Assembly: GCA_965242795.1 (NCBI GenBank)
Contig: OZ251505.1
Coordinates: 1,550,001 to 1,614,000 of the forward strand
Direction: 5' to 3'
DNA: 64,000 nucleotides
DNA from: Bin18 sp965242795
Lineage (GTDB): Bacteria > Desulfobacterota > Binatia > Bin18
Positions 15,091-24,254 of the stretch are shown here, in pieces. The notes below the pieces were generated by a model. The model worked only from the letters and a program-made list of their open reading frames with translations, was not told where the DNA came from and did not search any database. Numbering within the stretch: position 1 is the stretch's first letter; every line of letters begins with the position of its first letter. The position numbers were made by a program, and so were the translations under genes.

Positions 15091-16335
15091 ATGGGCGAGC
15101 CCCCGCCACAGGTCGAAACGCCTGCCCCACACGATCGGATCGAGGAACGCCTCGAAGCGCTGTTCACGGTCGGGGCCGAGATTTCGTCCACCCTCGAACT
15201 CGACGACGTGCTGCAACGCATCGTGGCCCACGCCCGCCGGCTGATGGACGCGCGGGTATCCTCGATCCTGCTGCTCGACCCGGAAGACGCCTCCCTGCTG
15301 CGCCCCGCGGCCACCGAAGGCGCCAGCGAGGCATATCTCGCCCAGCCGGCGCGCGAGGTCGCCACCAGCCTGACCGGGGAGGTCATCAGAACCGGCCGGC
15401 CGCTGTACGCGCCGGACGTGCGCAAGGAAACCCGTTCCCGCGTGGCCGACTTGGCTCGGCGCGAAGGGCTGTGTTCGCTGCTGTCGGTGCCGCTGCGCAC
15501 CAAGGCCGACATTCTCGGGGTGTTGAACGTCTATACCGGCGCACCGCGGCGTTTCGCGGAGGACGACGTGCGCCTGCTGACCCTGCTCGCCAGCCAGTCC
15601 GCGATCGCCATCGAGAACGCGACGCTGCACCGCGACGAAATGCAGACCCGCGAACAACTCCGCCAGTCCGAGAAACTCGCCGCGCTGGGCAAACTGTCCG
15701 CGGGCTTGGCCCACGAACTGCGTGACCCGCTCGACACGGTCGGCAGGGTGATCTCCGCCATGACCCGGGATCGGACCGAGGAGCCCGGCACGAAGAACGG
15801 CGTGGCCGAGGACCTGAAGGTCGTGCAGGACGAGGTGCAGCGCGTCCGACTGCTGGTGGACCAGTTTTTGGAATTCGCACACCCGCGGCCACCGCACTTC
15901 CAGCGCGAGCGGATGGACGAGATCGTGGAGGAAACTCTGCTGCTGATCGGCCCGGAGGCGCGCGTCCACAAGGTCGTCGTCCACAAGGACTGGGCCGCGG
16001 ACCTGCCCCGGGTCTGGGTGGATGGGGCGCAGATGAAGCAGGTGTTGCTGAACCTGCTGCTGAACGCGGTTCAGGCCATGCCGGACGGCGGCAGCCTGAT
16101 CGTGCACGTCGGGGTGTCGGGCGGGAGCTTGCTGGTCAGCATCGCGGACGAGGGCGAGGGCATTCCGCCCCAGGTGCGCCCGCAGCTCTTCGATCCGTTC
16201 TTCACCACCAGGGAGGGCGGCACCGGGCTGGGGCTCTCCATCGCGCAGCGCATCATCGAGGGCCACAACGGCCGGCTGCGCCTCTTCTCCCATCCTGGCC
16301 GCGGGACGACGGTGTGCGTCCGCCTGCCGCTCTAG
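15091..16335 (+). CDS. GAF-domain sensor histidine kinase (NtrB-like core)
   Basis: 414 residues. A GAF sensor domain occupies about residues 18-180 (LFTVGAEISSTLELDDVLQRIV through LASQSAIAIENATLH). The dimerisation/phosphoacceptor helix follows, with His208 in LSAGLAHELRDPLDTVG; the usual Asn after the His-Glu-Leu/Ile-Arg is Asp here. The HATPase domain has the N box LLNLLLNAVQAMPDGG, the G1 box IADEGEGIP, FDPFFTTREGGTGLGLS (F and G2 boxes) and a final GTTVCVRLPL. No membrane helices are present, so it senses a cytoplasmic signal. Its place after glnK-amtB suggests nitrogen sensing, but no partner response regulator is encoded nearby. Confidence 0.9.
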   Translation: MGEPPPQVETPAPHDRIEERLEALFTVGAEISSTLELDDVLQRIVAHARRLMDARVSSILLLDPEDASLLRPAATEGASEAYLAQPAREVATSLTGEVIRTGRPLYAPDVRKETRSRVADLARREGLCSLLSVPLRTKADILGVLNVYTGAPRRFAEDDVRLLTLLASQSAIAIENATLHRDEMQTREQLRQSEKLAALGKLSAGLAHELRDPLDTVGRVISAMTRDRTEEPGTKNGVAEDLKVVQDEVQRVRLLVDQFLEFAHPRPPHFQRERMDEIVEETLLLIGPEARVHKVVVHKDWAADLPRVWVDGAQMKQVLLNLLLNAVQAMPDGGSLIVHVGVSGGSLLVSIADEGEGIPPQVRPQLFDPFFTTREGGTGLGLSIAQRIIEGHNGRLRLFSHPGRGTTVCVRLPL

Positions 16336-16341
16336 CTCGTC

Positions 16342-16474
16342 AGGGACCGCAGGCTCAAGGACCTCCCCCCTCAGTTCGTTGAGCCTGTCGAAACGAACCC
16401 CGAGGTCACCGCAGCCTTCGCACCCCACCCCCGGCCCTTCGACCATGAGGATCCTCTTGTATGTAGCTCCCTAT
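16342..16474. mobile_element. MITE-like repeat element
   Basis: The left end is at 16342-16364 and the right end at 16449-16474 (GGATCCTCTTGTATGTAGCT), an inverted copy of the family terminus. The interior (CTCAGTTCGTTGAGCCTG..TCGAAACGAACCCCGAGGTCAC) is nearly the same as the interior of the element at 53251-53549. It lies just after the kinase stop codon. Confidence 0.5.
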
Positions 16475-16723
16475 CGAAAGAGCAAAGGGCCGAACCACGT
16501 CGAAAAGTGACGAAACGGATGCCGTTCCTCCGTCATTCCGGCGAAAATCGGAATCCAGCGGAGACCCTCCTCCTTACAGCGCAAGACCAGCCGGGGCAGG
16601 GCTTTCACCATCCCCCTCTCCCCCGGATCACGTCCGGGGCAGGCTCCAACCCTTTCCCACCAGGGGAGAGGGGGATGGAAAAACCACGTCGAGACGATTG
16701 CAAACCGATGCACGAACGGACCG
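16475..16723. repeat. Repeat-filled intergenic region
   Basis: Contains a CATTCCGGCGAAAATCGGAAT-type inverted repeat at about 16532-16556, and an inverted pair near 16609-16678 whose arms are CCATCCCCCTCTCCCC and GGGGAGAGGGGGATGG. No gene is visible. It separates the convergent kinase and antiporter genes, so the hairpins may act as terminators for both. Confidence 0.5.
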
Positions 16724-18472
16724 TCAGGTCGGTCGCTCCCGGCTGCCGGGAATCAGGTCGTGCGCCCGCAGCGCGTCCTGGAGACGTTGCCACAGGTCGC
16801 CCGGGTCGTCGGCCTGCACGATGACGTCACGCACCGCGGCATCGGTCAGGGTGCGCGCTATGCCGGACAAAATCTGCAACTGCGCGCCCTCGTCCTGCAT
16901 CGGCGTGAGGAGCAGAAAGACGAGTTGGACGGAGAGCCCGTCGGGCGCGTCCCATTCGACGCCGGCCGGGGCGCGTCCGCAGGCGATCGCCGGTTTCGAC
17001 AGCCCGGGCAGACGAGCGTGGGGAATGGCGATCCGATTGCCGACGCCGGTGCCCATCAACGCCTCGCGTGCGCGGACCGCGTCCGCCAGCGTCGCGGCGT
17101 CCGGAAGCCGGTCGTGGCCGGCGACTGCGGCACAGAGTTCCTGAATCACGTCGTCGCGCGTGCGGCCGCGCAGGTCAGGGATCAGCGCCCCGCGGACGAG
17201 CAGGTCGCCGACGTTCATGGCCGGCCGGCGGCGAACCGACCACATCAGCCACGGCCCGACCAGCAACGACGAGAGAATGGCCGACAGCACGATGGCGACG
17301 AAGACGGGGACCGTGATGATCTGATACTCCAGCGCAATGGCCGCGACCACGATGCCGGTCACCCCGCTGGGGGTGAACGCGATCCCGATCGAGACCCGCT
17401 CCGACGCGGACAGGCCGACCCCGCGTGCGCCCAGCCACGCCCCGAAATACTTGCCGACGATGGACACCACCGTCACGAACGCGACGAGGAACGCATCGAA
17501 GTTGGCGAAGAAGTCGATCTGGACGGCCAGCGACGCGAAATACAGCGGCACGAACACGGCGTGCACCATCTGCGTGAGAATCTGCCGCACCCGTTCGGAC
17601 AGCGCGTCCGCGTCGCCGGCCATCATGCCGGCCAGGAAGAAGCCGAGCAGGGCGGTGAGCCCGGCCGACTGCGTGACCACGCCGCACAGCAATCCCAGAC
17701 AGCAGACGAAGGTGAGCACCACCCCGGGCTGTTGCGGCCGGCGGGCCACCAGTCCGGCCAGCGCCCGGTCCACGAGCCGCGGCCCGAGCGTGAGGCAGAA
17801 GGCCGTGAACCCGACCGCGGCCACGAGCAGCAACAGAACCGACCCGGCACTCGGGGCCGCGGCCGCCGCGGTGGCGAACACCAAGCTGAGGATCACCCAG
17901 GCCAGCACGTCGTTGACCGCGTAGCCGCACAGGGTCAGCAATCCCAAGTCGCTCTTGATCAGGTCCAGGTCGTGCAGCACGCGGGCGATGATGACCATCG
18001 CACTGATGGCCATCGTGGTACCCAGGAACAGCGCAAAGGTGACCCGCTGGTCGGGCCGGGCGAGATACGCGTCGGGCAGCAGCAAGGACAGCAGGAAACC
18101 GATACCCAGCGGCACGACCACGCCGATCACCCCGATACGCAGCGCGGCGCGGCGCTGCTTCCAGGCCGCGGACACGTCGATTTCGAGCCCGGTCTCGAGC
18201 AGCAGAAGCAGGACCCCGAACCAAGCCACGGTCTCCAGCATGCCGAACTGGATGGGGTCCGCGGGAAACAGGCCGCGGTACAGGTCGTGCGACAGACGTC
18301 CCAGCACGGTCGGACCCAGCAGCAGCCCGACCAGGATTTCGCCGACCACCGGCGGATGTCCCCACTGCCGGAACAGCTCGCCCAGTCCGCGCGCCAGCAC
18401 GAGCAGGACGAGAATCTGCACCAGAAAAATCAGGAAATTGTGCTCGCTCAGATAATGGCCGTGCGGCAGCAT
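16724..18472 (-). CDS. Kef-type (CPA2) cation/proton antiporter with C-terminal PTS EIIA domain
   Basis: 582 residues. The N-terminal 400 or so residues are a monovalent cation:proton antiporter-2 membrane domain with about 12 helices and family motifs: GHPPVVGEILVGLLLGPTVLG, LLLLLETGLEIDVS, GTTMAISAMVIIARVL, GYAVNDVLAWV and LLGFFLAGMMAGD. The C-terminal 145 residues form a PTS EIIA type-2/PtsN-like domain with the phosphorylatable His485 in GVGNRIAIPHARLPGL. This suggests ion exchange controlled by PTS phosphorylation, which in the nitrogen PTS of proteobacteria is linked to potassium homeostasis. No separate PTS genes are in the window. The protein lies in the inner membrane. Confidence 0.9.
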   Translation of the reverse strand: MLPHGHYLSEHNFLIFLVQILVLLVLARGLGELFRQWGHPPVVGEILVGLLLGPTVLGRLSHDLYRGLFPADPIQFGMLETVAWFGVLLLLLETGLEIDVSAAWKQRRAALRIGVIGVVVPLGIGFLLSLLLPDAYLARPDQRVTFALFLGTTMAISAMVIIARVLHDLDLIKSDLGLLTLCGYAVNDVLAWVILSLVFATAAAAAPSAGSVLLLLVAAVGFTAFCLTLGPRLVDRALAGLVARRPQQPGVVLTFVCCLGLLCGVVTQSAGLTALLGFFLAGMMAGDADALSERVRQILTQMVHAVFVPLYFASLAVQIDFFANFDAFLVAFVTVVSIVGKYFGAWLGARGVGLSASERVSIGIAFTPSGVTGIVVAAIALEYQIITVPVFVAIVLSAILSSLLVGPWLMWSVRRRPAMNVGDLLVRGALIPDLRGRTRDDVIQELCAAVAGHDRLPDAATLADAVRAREALMGTGVGNRIAIPHARLPGLSKPAIACGRAPAGVEWDAPDGLSVQLVFLLLTPMQDEGAQLQILSGIARTLTDAAVRDVIVQADDPGDLWQRLQDALRAHDLIPGSRERPT

Positions 18473-18834
18473 GTCCGTCCCGCCCCTGCCGACCTCCCGC
18501 GGAGTCGGCGTGGTGCTCCTTGGCTGCGTTTCCTATCGGGTGAATCCGCCCCAAGTCAAAAGCGGGGAGCCTCTCGCTGTGCACTGCACGGCGCTCCGCA
18601 GCGCGGATGCGTAGGGGCAGGCCCCCGTGCCTGGCCTTCCCCCGGCAACGGGAAGTTCTCAATCCGCACTCATCCAAAGTGACGTTACCGAGGTTGAAAC
18701 CGAGGCGGGCGGAACGTCTGCCGCCCCGCGACGCAGATCGCTCACCCTGTTCAGAAGCCCAGCGCCGCTTGCCCAAAATATACGCACCGGCCAATCCACC
18801 GACGCCGAAATCCCCCGTCTTCCACGGGTACGAG

Positions 18835-18851
18835 TTGGCACGTTTCCTGCA
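18835..18851 (+). promoter_or_regulatory. Sigma-54 promoter match upstream of the alginate-export-family porin
   Basis: TTGGCACGTTTCCTGCA matches TTGGCAC-N5-YTGCA with GG and GC 10 bases apart. It points toward the porin at 19158, leaving a leader of roughly 300 bases that begins with the hairpin at 18885-18918. Confidence 0.55.
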
Positions 18852-18884
18852 CTCCTTTCGTTTCGGCTCTTCACCGAGCTCAAC

Positions 18885-18918
18885 GAGAAGAACGTCGTCC
18901 TTCCCTGACGTTCTTCTC
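18885..18918 (+). terminator. Perfect 12-bp leader hairpin (possible attenuator)
   Basis: GAGAAGAACGTC (18885-18896) pairs with GACGTTCTTCTC (18907-18918) around a 10-base loop. It would start about 20-25 bases into a transcript made from the sigma-54 site. No T-run follows, so it could stabilise or regulate the leader rather than end transcription. Confidence 0.4.
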
Positions 18919-19157
18919 CCGGTGCCCTCAGGGGGGCGGCTCCCCTCCGGCCGTCCCCCTGCCCCTCCTTCTCTCCGCGGTGTGGTCTATGTCCGTCCGG
19001 GCAGAGTGTGCTACCCTGCCTGGCGCACGTTCGTTTCCGAGGAGGATTGCGGATCGTCTCGAGCCTGCCGGCGACGAACGAACGCCGGTGCAGACGACAC
19101 CGGCCAATGCCGATACACGGTCTGGAAGCGAGGATACCGAGGGAAGGGAGAGCCAAC

Positions 19158-20702
19158 ATGTACCTATGTCGAGACGTCACCGTGAGGGTCGCGGAAACCC
19201 TTCGTCACACGATCCGCCGCACGTTCCATGCGTGCGGTGCGCGAGGAGGCGCCCTGGTGGCCTGCGCCGGGCTGCTGCTGGTGGCCCCGGCTCCGATCCG
19301 GGCCGAAACGCCGCTGCCCCAGATATCGGAGAAGCTGTCGCTGTCGGCCAGCCTGCGCGTGCGCGGGGAATTCTGGGACTGGTTCGGGCCGACGTCTGGC
19401 GACAACAGCTACGCCTACGCCGCCACGACCGCCAAGCTCGGCTTCAAATGGGCCGACGAATTCTTCGACCTGTACGTCGAGGCGCAGAACACGGCGCTCA
19501 TGGGGCTGCCGGACGACGCGACCGGCCCGGCGCCGCAGAACGCCTTCGGTCTGGGCCCCGTCTATCTGTCCCACAACCGCCGGGAAGACGACGCCGGCGT
19601 CTTTCTGAAACAGGCGCATCTGACGCTCAAGCGGTTCGGAGTCGAGGGACTGAAGCTCAAGGGCGGGCGGATGCTGTTCGCCGAGGGCGCCGAAGTGATG
19701 AGCGGAGACCCCACCATCGACTGGATCAAACGGTTCCGTGTCTCGCAGCGCCTGCTCGGGCCGTTCGGCTGGTCGCACACCGGGCGCTCGTACGACGGGT
19801 TCACGCTGAGCTACACGAACGGCCCGTACAACGTCACGGTACACGGCTCGCACCCCACCCAAGGCGGCTTCGACTTGGCCGGGATGAAGACGATCGACGA
19901 CATCGACGTGCTGTACACCGGGTTCAACGTGACCAAGCCGTCGTTCGCCGAGACGACCGATGTGCGGGCGTTCTACATCTACTACGCCGACGGCCGCGGC
20001 TGGCAGCCGACCGACAATAGGCCGCTCGCGTTGCGTAACGCCGACCGGCGGCACATCAACGTGCATACCGGCGGCGGCCATCTCGTCCACGTCGTGCCGA
20101 CCGCGGCCGGGTCGCTCGACCTGATGGCCTGGGGCGTCGGACAGGGCGGCAACTGGGGCCGGCAGGATCATCAGGCATGGGCCATCGCCGCGGAAGCCGG
20201 CTGGCAGCCCGAGGGGCTCCCGTGGAAGCCCTGGCTGCGCGCCGGCTACAACCGCAGTTCGGGCGACGACGACCCGAACGACGGCGACCACGAGACCTTC
20301 TTCCAGGTCCTGCCGACGGCGCGCGTCTATTCGTTTTCGACCTTCTACAACCTGATGAACAACGAAGACATCTTTTTCCAGTTGATTCTACGGCCCATGA
20401 AGGGGCTCTTCTGGCGAACCGACTTCCACAACATTCGCGTCGCCGAGAAGAACGACCTGTGGTATCAGGGCGCCGGCGCCACTCTGGAAAACCGCCAAGC
20501 CGGCTTCGGCTACGTCGGGCGCCCGACGCTCGGCAACCGCAGCCTGTTCCGTATCGTCGAGACCTCGCTGAGCTACAACTTCACCGAGAACCTCAACGTC
20601 AACGTCTTCTTCGCGCACGTCTTCGGCGGCAGTGTCGTCGAAGCGATCTTCCCCGGCGACGATGCCAACTTCGGCTACATCGAGCTGAACCTCAAAATCT
20701 GA
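19158..20702 (+). CDS. Alginate-export-family outer-membrane beta-barrel protein
   Basis: 514 residues from ATG 19158, which has GGGAG upstream; the frame is open further upstream but lacks a start with a ribosome binding site. A long basic N-region and hydrophobic stretch end in PAPIRAETP, a signal peptide. The mature start LSASLRVRGEFWDWFGP and the many aromatic amphipathic strands (AKLGFKWADEFFDLYVEAQ; SLSYNFTENLNVNVFFAHVFGG) are typical of the alginate_exp family. Despite the family name, most members outside pseudomonads are general or unknown-substrate porins, and no alginate genes are here. A sigma-54 promoter match 310 bases upstream suggests co-control with the 11.8-kb porin. Confidence 0.82.
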   Translation: MYLCRDVTVRVAETLRHTIRRTFHACGARGGALVACAGLLLVAPAPIRAETPLPQISEKLSLSASLRVRGEFWDWFGPTSGDNSYAYAATTAKLGFKWADEFFDLYVEAQNTALMGLPDDATGPAPQNAFGLGPVYLSHNRREDDAGVFLKQAHLTLKRFGVEGLKLKGGRMLFAEGAEVMSGDPTIDWIKRFRVSQRLLGPFGWSHTGRSYDGFTLSYTNGPYNVTVHGSHPTQGGFDLAGMKTIDDIDVLYTGFNVTKPSFAETTDVRAFYIYYADGRGWQPTDNRPLALRNADRRHINVHTGGGHLVHVVPTAAGSLDLMAWGVGQGGNWGRQDHQAWAIAAEAGWQPEGLPWKPWLRAGYNRSSGDDDPNDGDHETFFQVLPTARVYSFSTFYNLMNNEDIFFQLILRPMKGLFWRTDFHNIRVAEKNDLWYQGAGATLENRQAGFGYVGRPTLGNRSLFRIVETSLSYNFTENLNVNVFFAHVFGGSVVEAIFPGDDANFGYIELNLKI

Positions 20703-20732
20703 CCTTCCCCACGGTTGGCGAACACCGCCAGA

Positions 20733-20760
20733 GTAGGGGCGACGCATGCGTCGCCCCTAC
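20733..20760. repeat. 28-bp perfect palindrome, copy 2
   Basis: Identical to 11533-11560 (half-site GTAGGGGCGACGCA). It lies between the convergent porin and TusA-like genes, where its stem-loop could help end transcription from either side. Confidence 0.7.
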
Positions 20761-20810
20761 AGACGGGCCGCCCACGACAAAGCCGGCGCCACGGATCAAG
20801 GCGCGCCCGA

Positions 20811-21089
20811 TCACTTCTCGATGACGATACGCCACTGCCGCGGCGCGTCCGCCGCGGCCGACTCGGAGACGTCGACGACCGCATAGCCTTCGGCTTCCGC
20901 GGCGCGCGGGATGTCGCGCCGGCCCTTGGGGTCGTCGATGACGAGTTCGACCTGTTCGCCCCGCGCCAGATATTCGAGCCTGACCTTGGCCTTGGCCCAA
21001 TTGAGCGGACATTTGACGCCGCGCAGGTCGAGACGCAGGGGCGAGATGGACATGCCCGGCTGCATACCAGACGAGCGCCCGAACGTCAC
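20811..21089 (-). CDS. TusA-family sulfurtransferase-like protein
   Basis: Up to 92 residues. SPLRLDLRGVKCPLNWAKAKVRLE carries the family's Cys-Pro persulfide motif at the end of the first strand. GEQVELVIDDPKGRRDIPRAAEAEGY is the second half of the two-layer fold. TusA-like proteins relay sulfur to tRNA thiolation, molybdenum cofactor or sulfur oxidation enzymes. Which role applies here is not shown. The start is uncertain: GTG 21089, ATG 21065 and ATG 21053 are in frame and none has a good ribosome binding site. The shortest form (MSISPLRLDLRG) looks most family-like. Confidence 0.8.
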   Translation of the reverse strand: MTFGRSSGMQPGMSISPLRLDLRGVKCPLNWAKAKVRLEYLARGEQVELVIDDPKGRRDIPRAAEAEGYAVVDVSESAAADAPRQWRIVIEK

Positions 21090-21544
21090 GGATCGGACGC
21101 GGGCGGTTCAGGAACATTTCCTGGACCGGTGCCAACTGCTGGCGAGCGACACTTATGCCGCTCTCGACACTGCGGTCGTCGCGACCTACGGCTGACCTGC
21201 GCACATATCTGACGGCGAGACGTTGCGGGAACTTCTAATCTTCAACTTGGCGATGAAGAATGAGTCCCGTAGGTCGGATTAGCCGGAGGCGTAATCCGAC
21301 ACCTACAGCGGTGCCCCTTGTCGGATTACGCTTCGCTAATCCGACCTACAGAACTTCGATCTGAATCTTTGTGTGACAATCGGAGGGTGAGGAACAACTG
21401 AAGGAGGAACGAACGGTCGGTCACCCCTCCGACCGAAGACGGACGTTCAGACCGACGCCCGTTATAGATCCGTCGGGGGCGACGACGCCGGGCTTTTGCG
21501 GTAGGCTTTCCGGCCTACGGACTCTCTCCACAGCGGGGTGCGGC
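21090..21544. other. 455-bp intergenic region with a REP-like inverted repeat
   Basis: No gene is recognised. The main content is the inverted repeat at 21269-21349, listed separately. The remainder shows nothing I can name. Confidence 0.5.
21269..21349. repeat. REP-like inverted repeat
   Basis: The left arm 21269-21301 (GTAGGTCGGATTAGCCG..TAATCCGACA) and the right arm 21319-21349 (TGTCGGATTACGC..TAATCCGACCTAC) are inverted copies separated by 17 bases. Each arm also has internal symmetry (CGGATTA / TAATCCG). This type of dispersed palindrome occurs in many genomes. Confidence 0.7.
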
Positions 21545-23566
21545 GTGGAACACGGTGACGGTCGGCTCACATTCAAGCTCAAGCGGGAGCCGGACGTTGC
21601 GGCCCGCACGTTCTCCATCGACTACGAGCAGGAACTGAATCCCAGCCAGTACGAGGCCGCCACGCTGCGCGACGGCCCGGTGCTGGTGCTGGCCGGCGCC
21701 GGCAGCGGCAAGACGCGCACGCTCGTGTTCCGCGTCGCGCGCCTGATCGAGGAGGGCGTCGACCCCGGCAGCCTGCTGCTGCTGACGTTCACGCGCCGCG
21801 CCGCGGAAGAGATGGTCAGCCGCGCCGGCGCACTGCTGGGCGGTCGTAGCGACCGGGTGACGGGTGGCACGTTCCATTCGTTCGCGCATACCGTCCTGCG
21901 GCGCTATGCCGCGCTGCTCGGGTTCTCCAACTCGTTCACGATTCTGGACCGCGGCGATTCCGAGGACGCCATCAACCTGATCCGCACGCGGCTGGGGCTG
22001 GACAAGAAGGCACGCCGCTTTCCGCGCAAGCAGACGATCGCCGAGGTGCTGAGTCTCGCCGCCAACAAGACGACCAGCGTCGCCGACGTGCTCGACGCGC
22101 AGTTCCCGCACCTGTTCTCCGAACTGGACGAGTTCAACCGCGTCGACGAGTACTACCGGGACTACAAGCGCGAACGCAGCCTGCTCGACTTCGACGACCT
22201 GCTGATCCACCTGCGCAGCCTGCTGCACGCGCAGCCCGAGGTGGCCGAACGCCTATCGCGCACGTTCCGCTACGTCATGGTGGACGAGTATCAGGACACC
22301 AACCGGCTCCAGGCGGACATCGTGCGGCTGCTCGCCAACACGCACGACAACGTCATGGCCGTGGGCGACGACGCCCAGTCGATTTACAGTTTCCGGGGTG
22401 CGACGGTACGCAACATTCTGGAATTTCCGACCCTGTTTCCGGGCGCGCGGATCATAAAGCTCGAAGAGAACTATCGCAGCACGCAGCCCATCCTCGATCT
22501 GTCGAACGAGATCATCGTGCAGGCCAGGGAGAGCTACACCAAGAACCTGTTCACCAAGAAGGACGCCGGCGTACAGCCCATGCTGGTCGAGGCGGACAGC
22601 GAGCGCTACCAGTCGCGCTTCGTGGCCCAGAAGATTCTGGAACTGCGCGAACAGGGCGTGCCGCTGCCGGAGGTCGCGGTCCTGTTCCGGTCGAGCTTCC
22701 ACGCCTTCGACCTGGAAATCGAACTGGGCAAACACGACCTGCCGTTCGTGAAGCGGGGCGGCTTCCGGTTCATCGAGACCGCGCACGTGAAGGACGTGTT
22801 GGCGCACCTGCGCGTGCTGGCCAATCCGCAGGACGCGGTATCCTGGAACCGGGTGCTGCTGCTGCTGGAGGGCGTCGGCCCCAAGAGCAGCGAGAAGATT
22901 CTGGAGCACCTGCTGGGCGGCCCCGAGCACCTGCAGCGGCTGGCGGACTATCCCGGCCGCGGGCAGGTCAAGACCGAGACGGAGAAACTCGCGGCGGTGC
23001 TGCAAAGCGTCGCCGACCCGGCCCTCGCTCCGCGCGAGCAGATCGAACGCATCGTGGCCTACTACCTGCCCATCCTGCGGCGGGCCCACCGCGACGACTA
23101 TCCGAAACGCGAAAAGGACCTGGAGCACTTCGCGACCATCACCGAGCGCTACCAGGACGCCGGGCGGCTGTTGGCCGACATGGCGTTGGAGCCGCCCACC
23201 AACAGCGTGGGCGACGTGCTGGCGACGGACCGCGACGAGGAGGGCGTGCTGACGCTGTCGACCATCCATTCGGCCAAGGGATTGGAATGGCACTCCGTCT
23301 TCATCATCTGGGCGGTCGAGGGGCGGTTCCCGTCGGCGTACAGCAGCGAGGACGATGACCTGGAAGAGGAGCGCCGGCTGATGTACGTAGCGGTCACGCG
23401 CGCCAAGGAGAACCTGTTCATTTCCTATCCGATCAACATCTTCGACCGCAGCACCGGCATGGTGCTGTGCAAGCCGTCGCGCTTTCTGGAAGACGTCCCG
23501 CGCCGCATCCTGACCCCCGTCTTCCTGATGGAGGAAGACGCGCCGGACGACGACCGCTTCGCCTGA
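21545..23566 (+). CDS. UvrD/Rep-family (SF1) ATP-dependent DNA helicase
   Basis: 673 residues from GTG 21545. The superfamily 1A motifs are in order: Q motif LNPSQYEAA, Walker A AGAGSGKTRT (residues 50-57 AGAGSGKT), motif Ia TFTRRAAEEM, motif II VMVDEYQDTN, motif III AVGDDAQSIYSFRGA, motif IV LEENYRSTQPIL, motif V LSTIHSAKGLEW and motif VI LMYVAVTRAKENL. It moves 3' to 5' on DNA and acts in repair or replication restart. The C-terminal Tudor-like tail of PcrA/UvrD is absent, so the protein is at the short, Rep-like end. It appears to be monocistronic. Confidence 0.95.
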   Translation: MEHGDGRLTFKLKREPDVAARTFSIDYEQELNPSQYEAATLRDGPVLVLAGAGSGKTRTLVFRVARLIEEGVDPGSLLLLTFTRRAAEEMVSRAGALLGGRSDRVTGGTFHSFAHTVLRRYAALLGFSNSFTILDRGDSEDAINLIRTRLGLDKKARRFPRKQTIAEVLSLAANKTTSVADVLDAQFPHLFSELDEFNRVDEYYRDYKRERSLLDFDDLLIHLRSLLHAQPEVAERLSRTFRYVMVDEYQDTNRLQADIVRLLANTHDNVMAVGDDAQSIYSFRGATVRNILEFPTLFPGARIIKLEENYRSTQPILDLSNEIIVQARESYTKNLFTKKDAGVQPMLVEADSERYQSRFVAQKILELREQGVPLPEVAVLFRSSFHAFDLEIELGKHDLPFVKRGGFRFIETAHVKDVLAHLRVLANPQDAVSWNRVLLLLEGVGPKSSEKILEHLLGGPEHLQRLADYPGRGQVKTETEKLAAVLQSVADPALAPREQIERIVAYYLPILRRAHRDDYPKREKDLEHFATITERYQDAGRLLADMALEPPTNSVGDVLATDRDEEGVLTLSTIHSAKGLEWHSVFIIWAVEGRFPSAYSSEDDDLEEERRLMYVAVTRAKENLFISYPINIFDRSTGMVLCKPSRFLEDVPRRILTPVFLMEEDAPDDDRFA

Positions 23567-23893
23567 CCCCTCGACCCGCCCGATCGGATAGGCACTACGC
23601 ATAAAAAAGCGGCACGTGCCCTCCTGCGTGCTTCTCCCGCAACACCTGCTGCATATCTCTGCCGACGAACCCTCACCCGACCCCTTTCCCTCCGGGAGGA
23701 GCTGTCGTTTTTTTCCTATTCCCTCCCCCCGGCCCCTGAGCTTGTCGAAGGGTGAGGGGGAGGGCTGGGGAGGGGGGTTCCCCTGATATTAGGAAACGGG
23801 CGAGTCTCCCTCCCTAACGCATAAATCCGTCTCATGGCACGGCTCTTGCACGTATCAAATATCAGTTCGTCCGGCGCACCCGGAATTTTCTCA

Positions 23894-24084
23894 AAAGGAA
23901 TTCCATACAAGATGATCCTAGAACTCCCTCTGATCTGCATCACGTGTGCCTTGGTTGAAAACCCTTCGACCTTTCGACGGGCTCAAGGCATCGCAAGCTC
24001 AGGGATCAGCCCGTTGAGCTCGGTCCCTGAGCCTGTCGAAGGGTGTCGAAACGGGCAAAGCATCATCTTGTATTTAGTTCCTTT
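23894..24084. mobile_element. MITE-like repeat element, about 190 bp
   Basis: The left end AAGGAATTCCATACAAGATG (from 23895) and the right end (24059-24084, AGCATCATCTTGTATTTAGT) form the clearest terminal inverted repeat of the family. The interior holds inverted CCCTTCGAC/GTCGAAGGG and GCTCAAGG/CCTGAGC segments. No coding capacity. Confidence 0.6.
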
Positions 24085-24153
24085 CCCTACACCGCCGCAC
24101 ATGTCACATGGGAGACGAAAAAGCCGCTTTGCCGCGCCGATAGCGAGCAGATT

Positions 24154-24167
24154 GTCACGCACGTGAC
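24154..24167. promoter_or_regulatory. 14-bp palindrome upstream of the PHA genes
   Basis: GTCACG-CA-CGTGAC is a near-perfect dyad about 90 bases before the first PHA gene, a plausible repressor operator such as for a PhaR-like regulator. There is no direct evidence for the bound protein. Confidence 0.35.
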
Positions 24168-24254
24168 GCGCGCTTTCTAGCTTCAGCAATCTCGGACTGC
24201 GTACTATCGGCACCGTACCATTGAATCGGAAACCGATCGAAAAGGAGCAACGAC

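Larger units (their letters stand above)
18473..19157. other. 685-bp gene-free leader between the antiporter and porin genes
   Basis: No convincing gene on either strand. It contains the divergent control regions of the antiporter and the alginate-export porin, including a sigma-54 promoter match and a strong leader hairpin, listed separately. Open frames here show no family resemblance and no good start. Confidence 0.6.
23567..24254. other. 688-bp repeat-rich gene-free region
   Basis: Holds a CCTGAGCTTGTCGAAGGGTG-type repeat near 23737-23757, the MITE-like element 23894-24084 and an operator-like palindrome at 24154-24167. No open frame here looks like a gene. Confidence 0.6.

Noticed and set aside
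19158..20702. Assignment to alginate secretion
   Set aside because: Only the barrel family matches. No alginate polymerase or modification genes are nearby, so a generic porin is safer.
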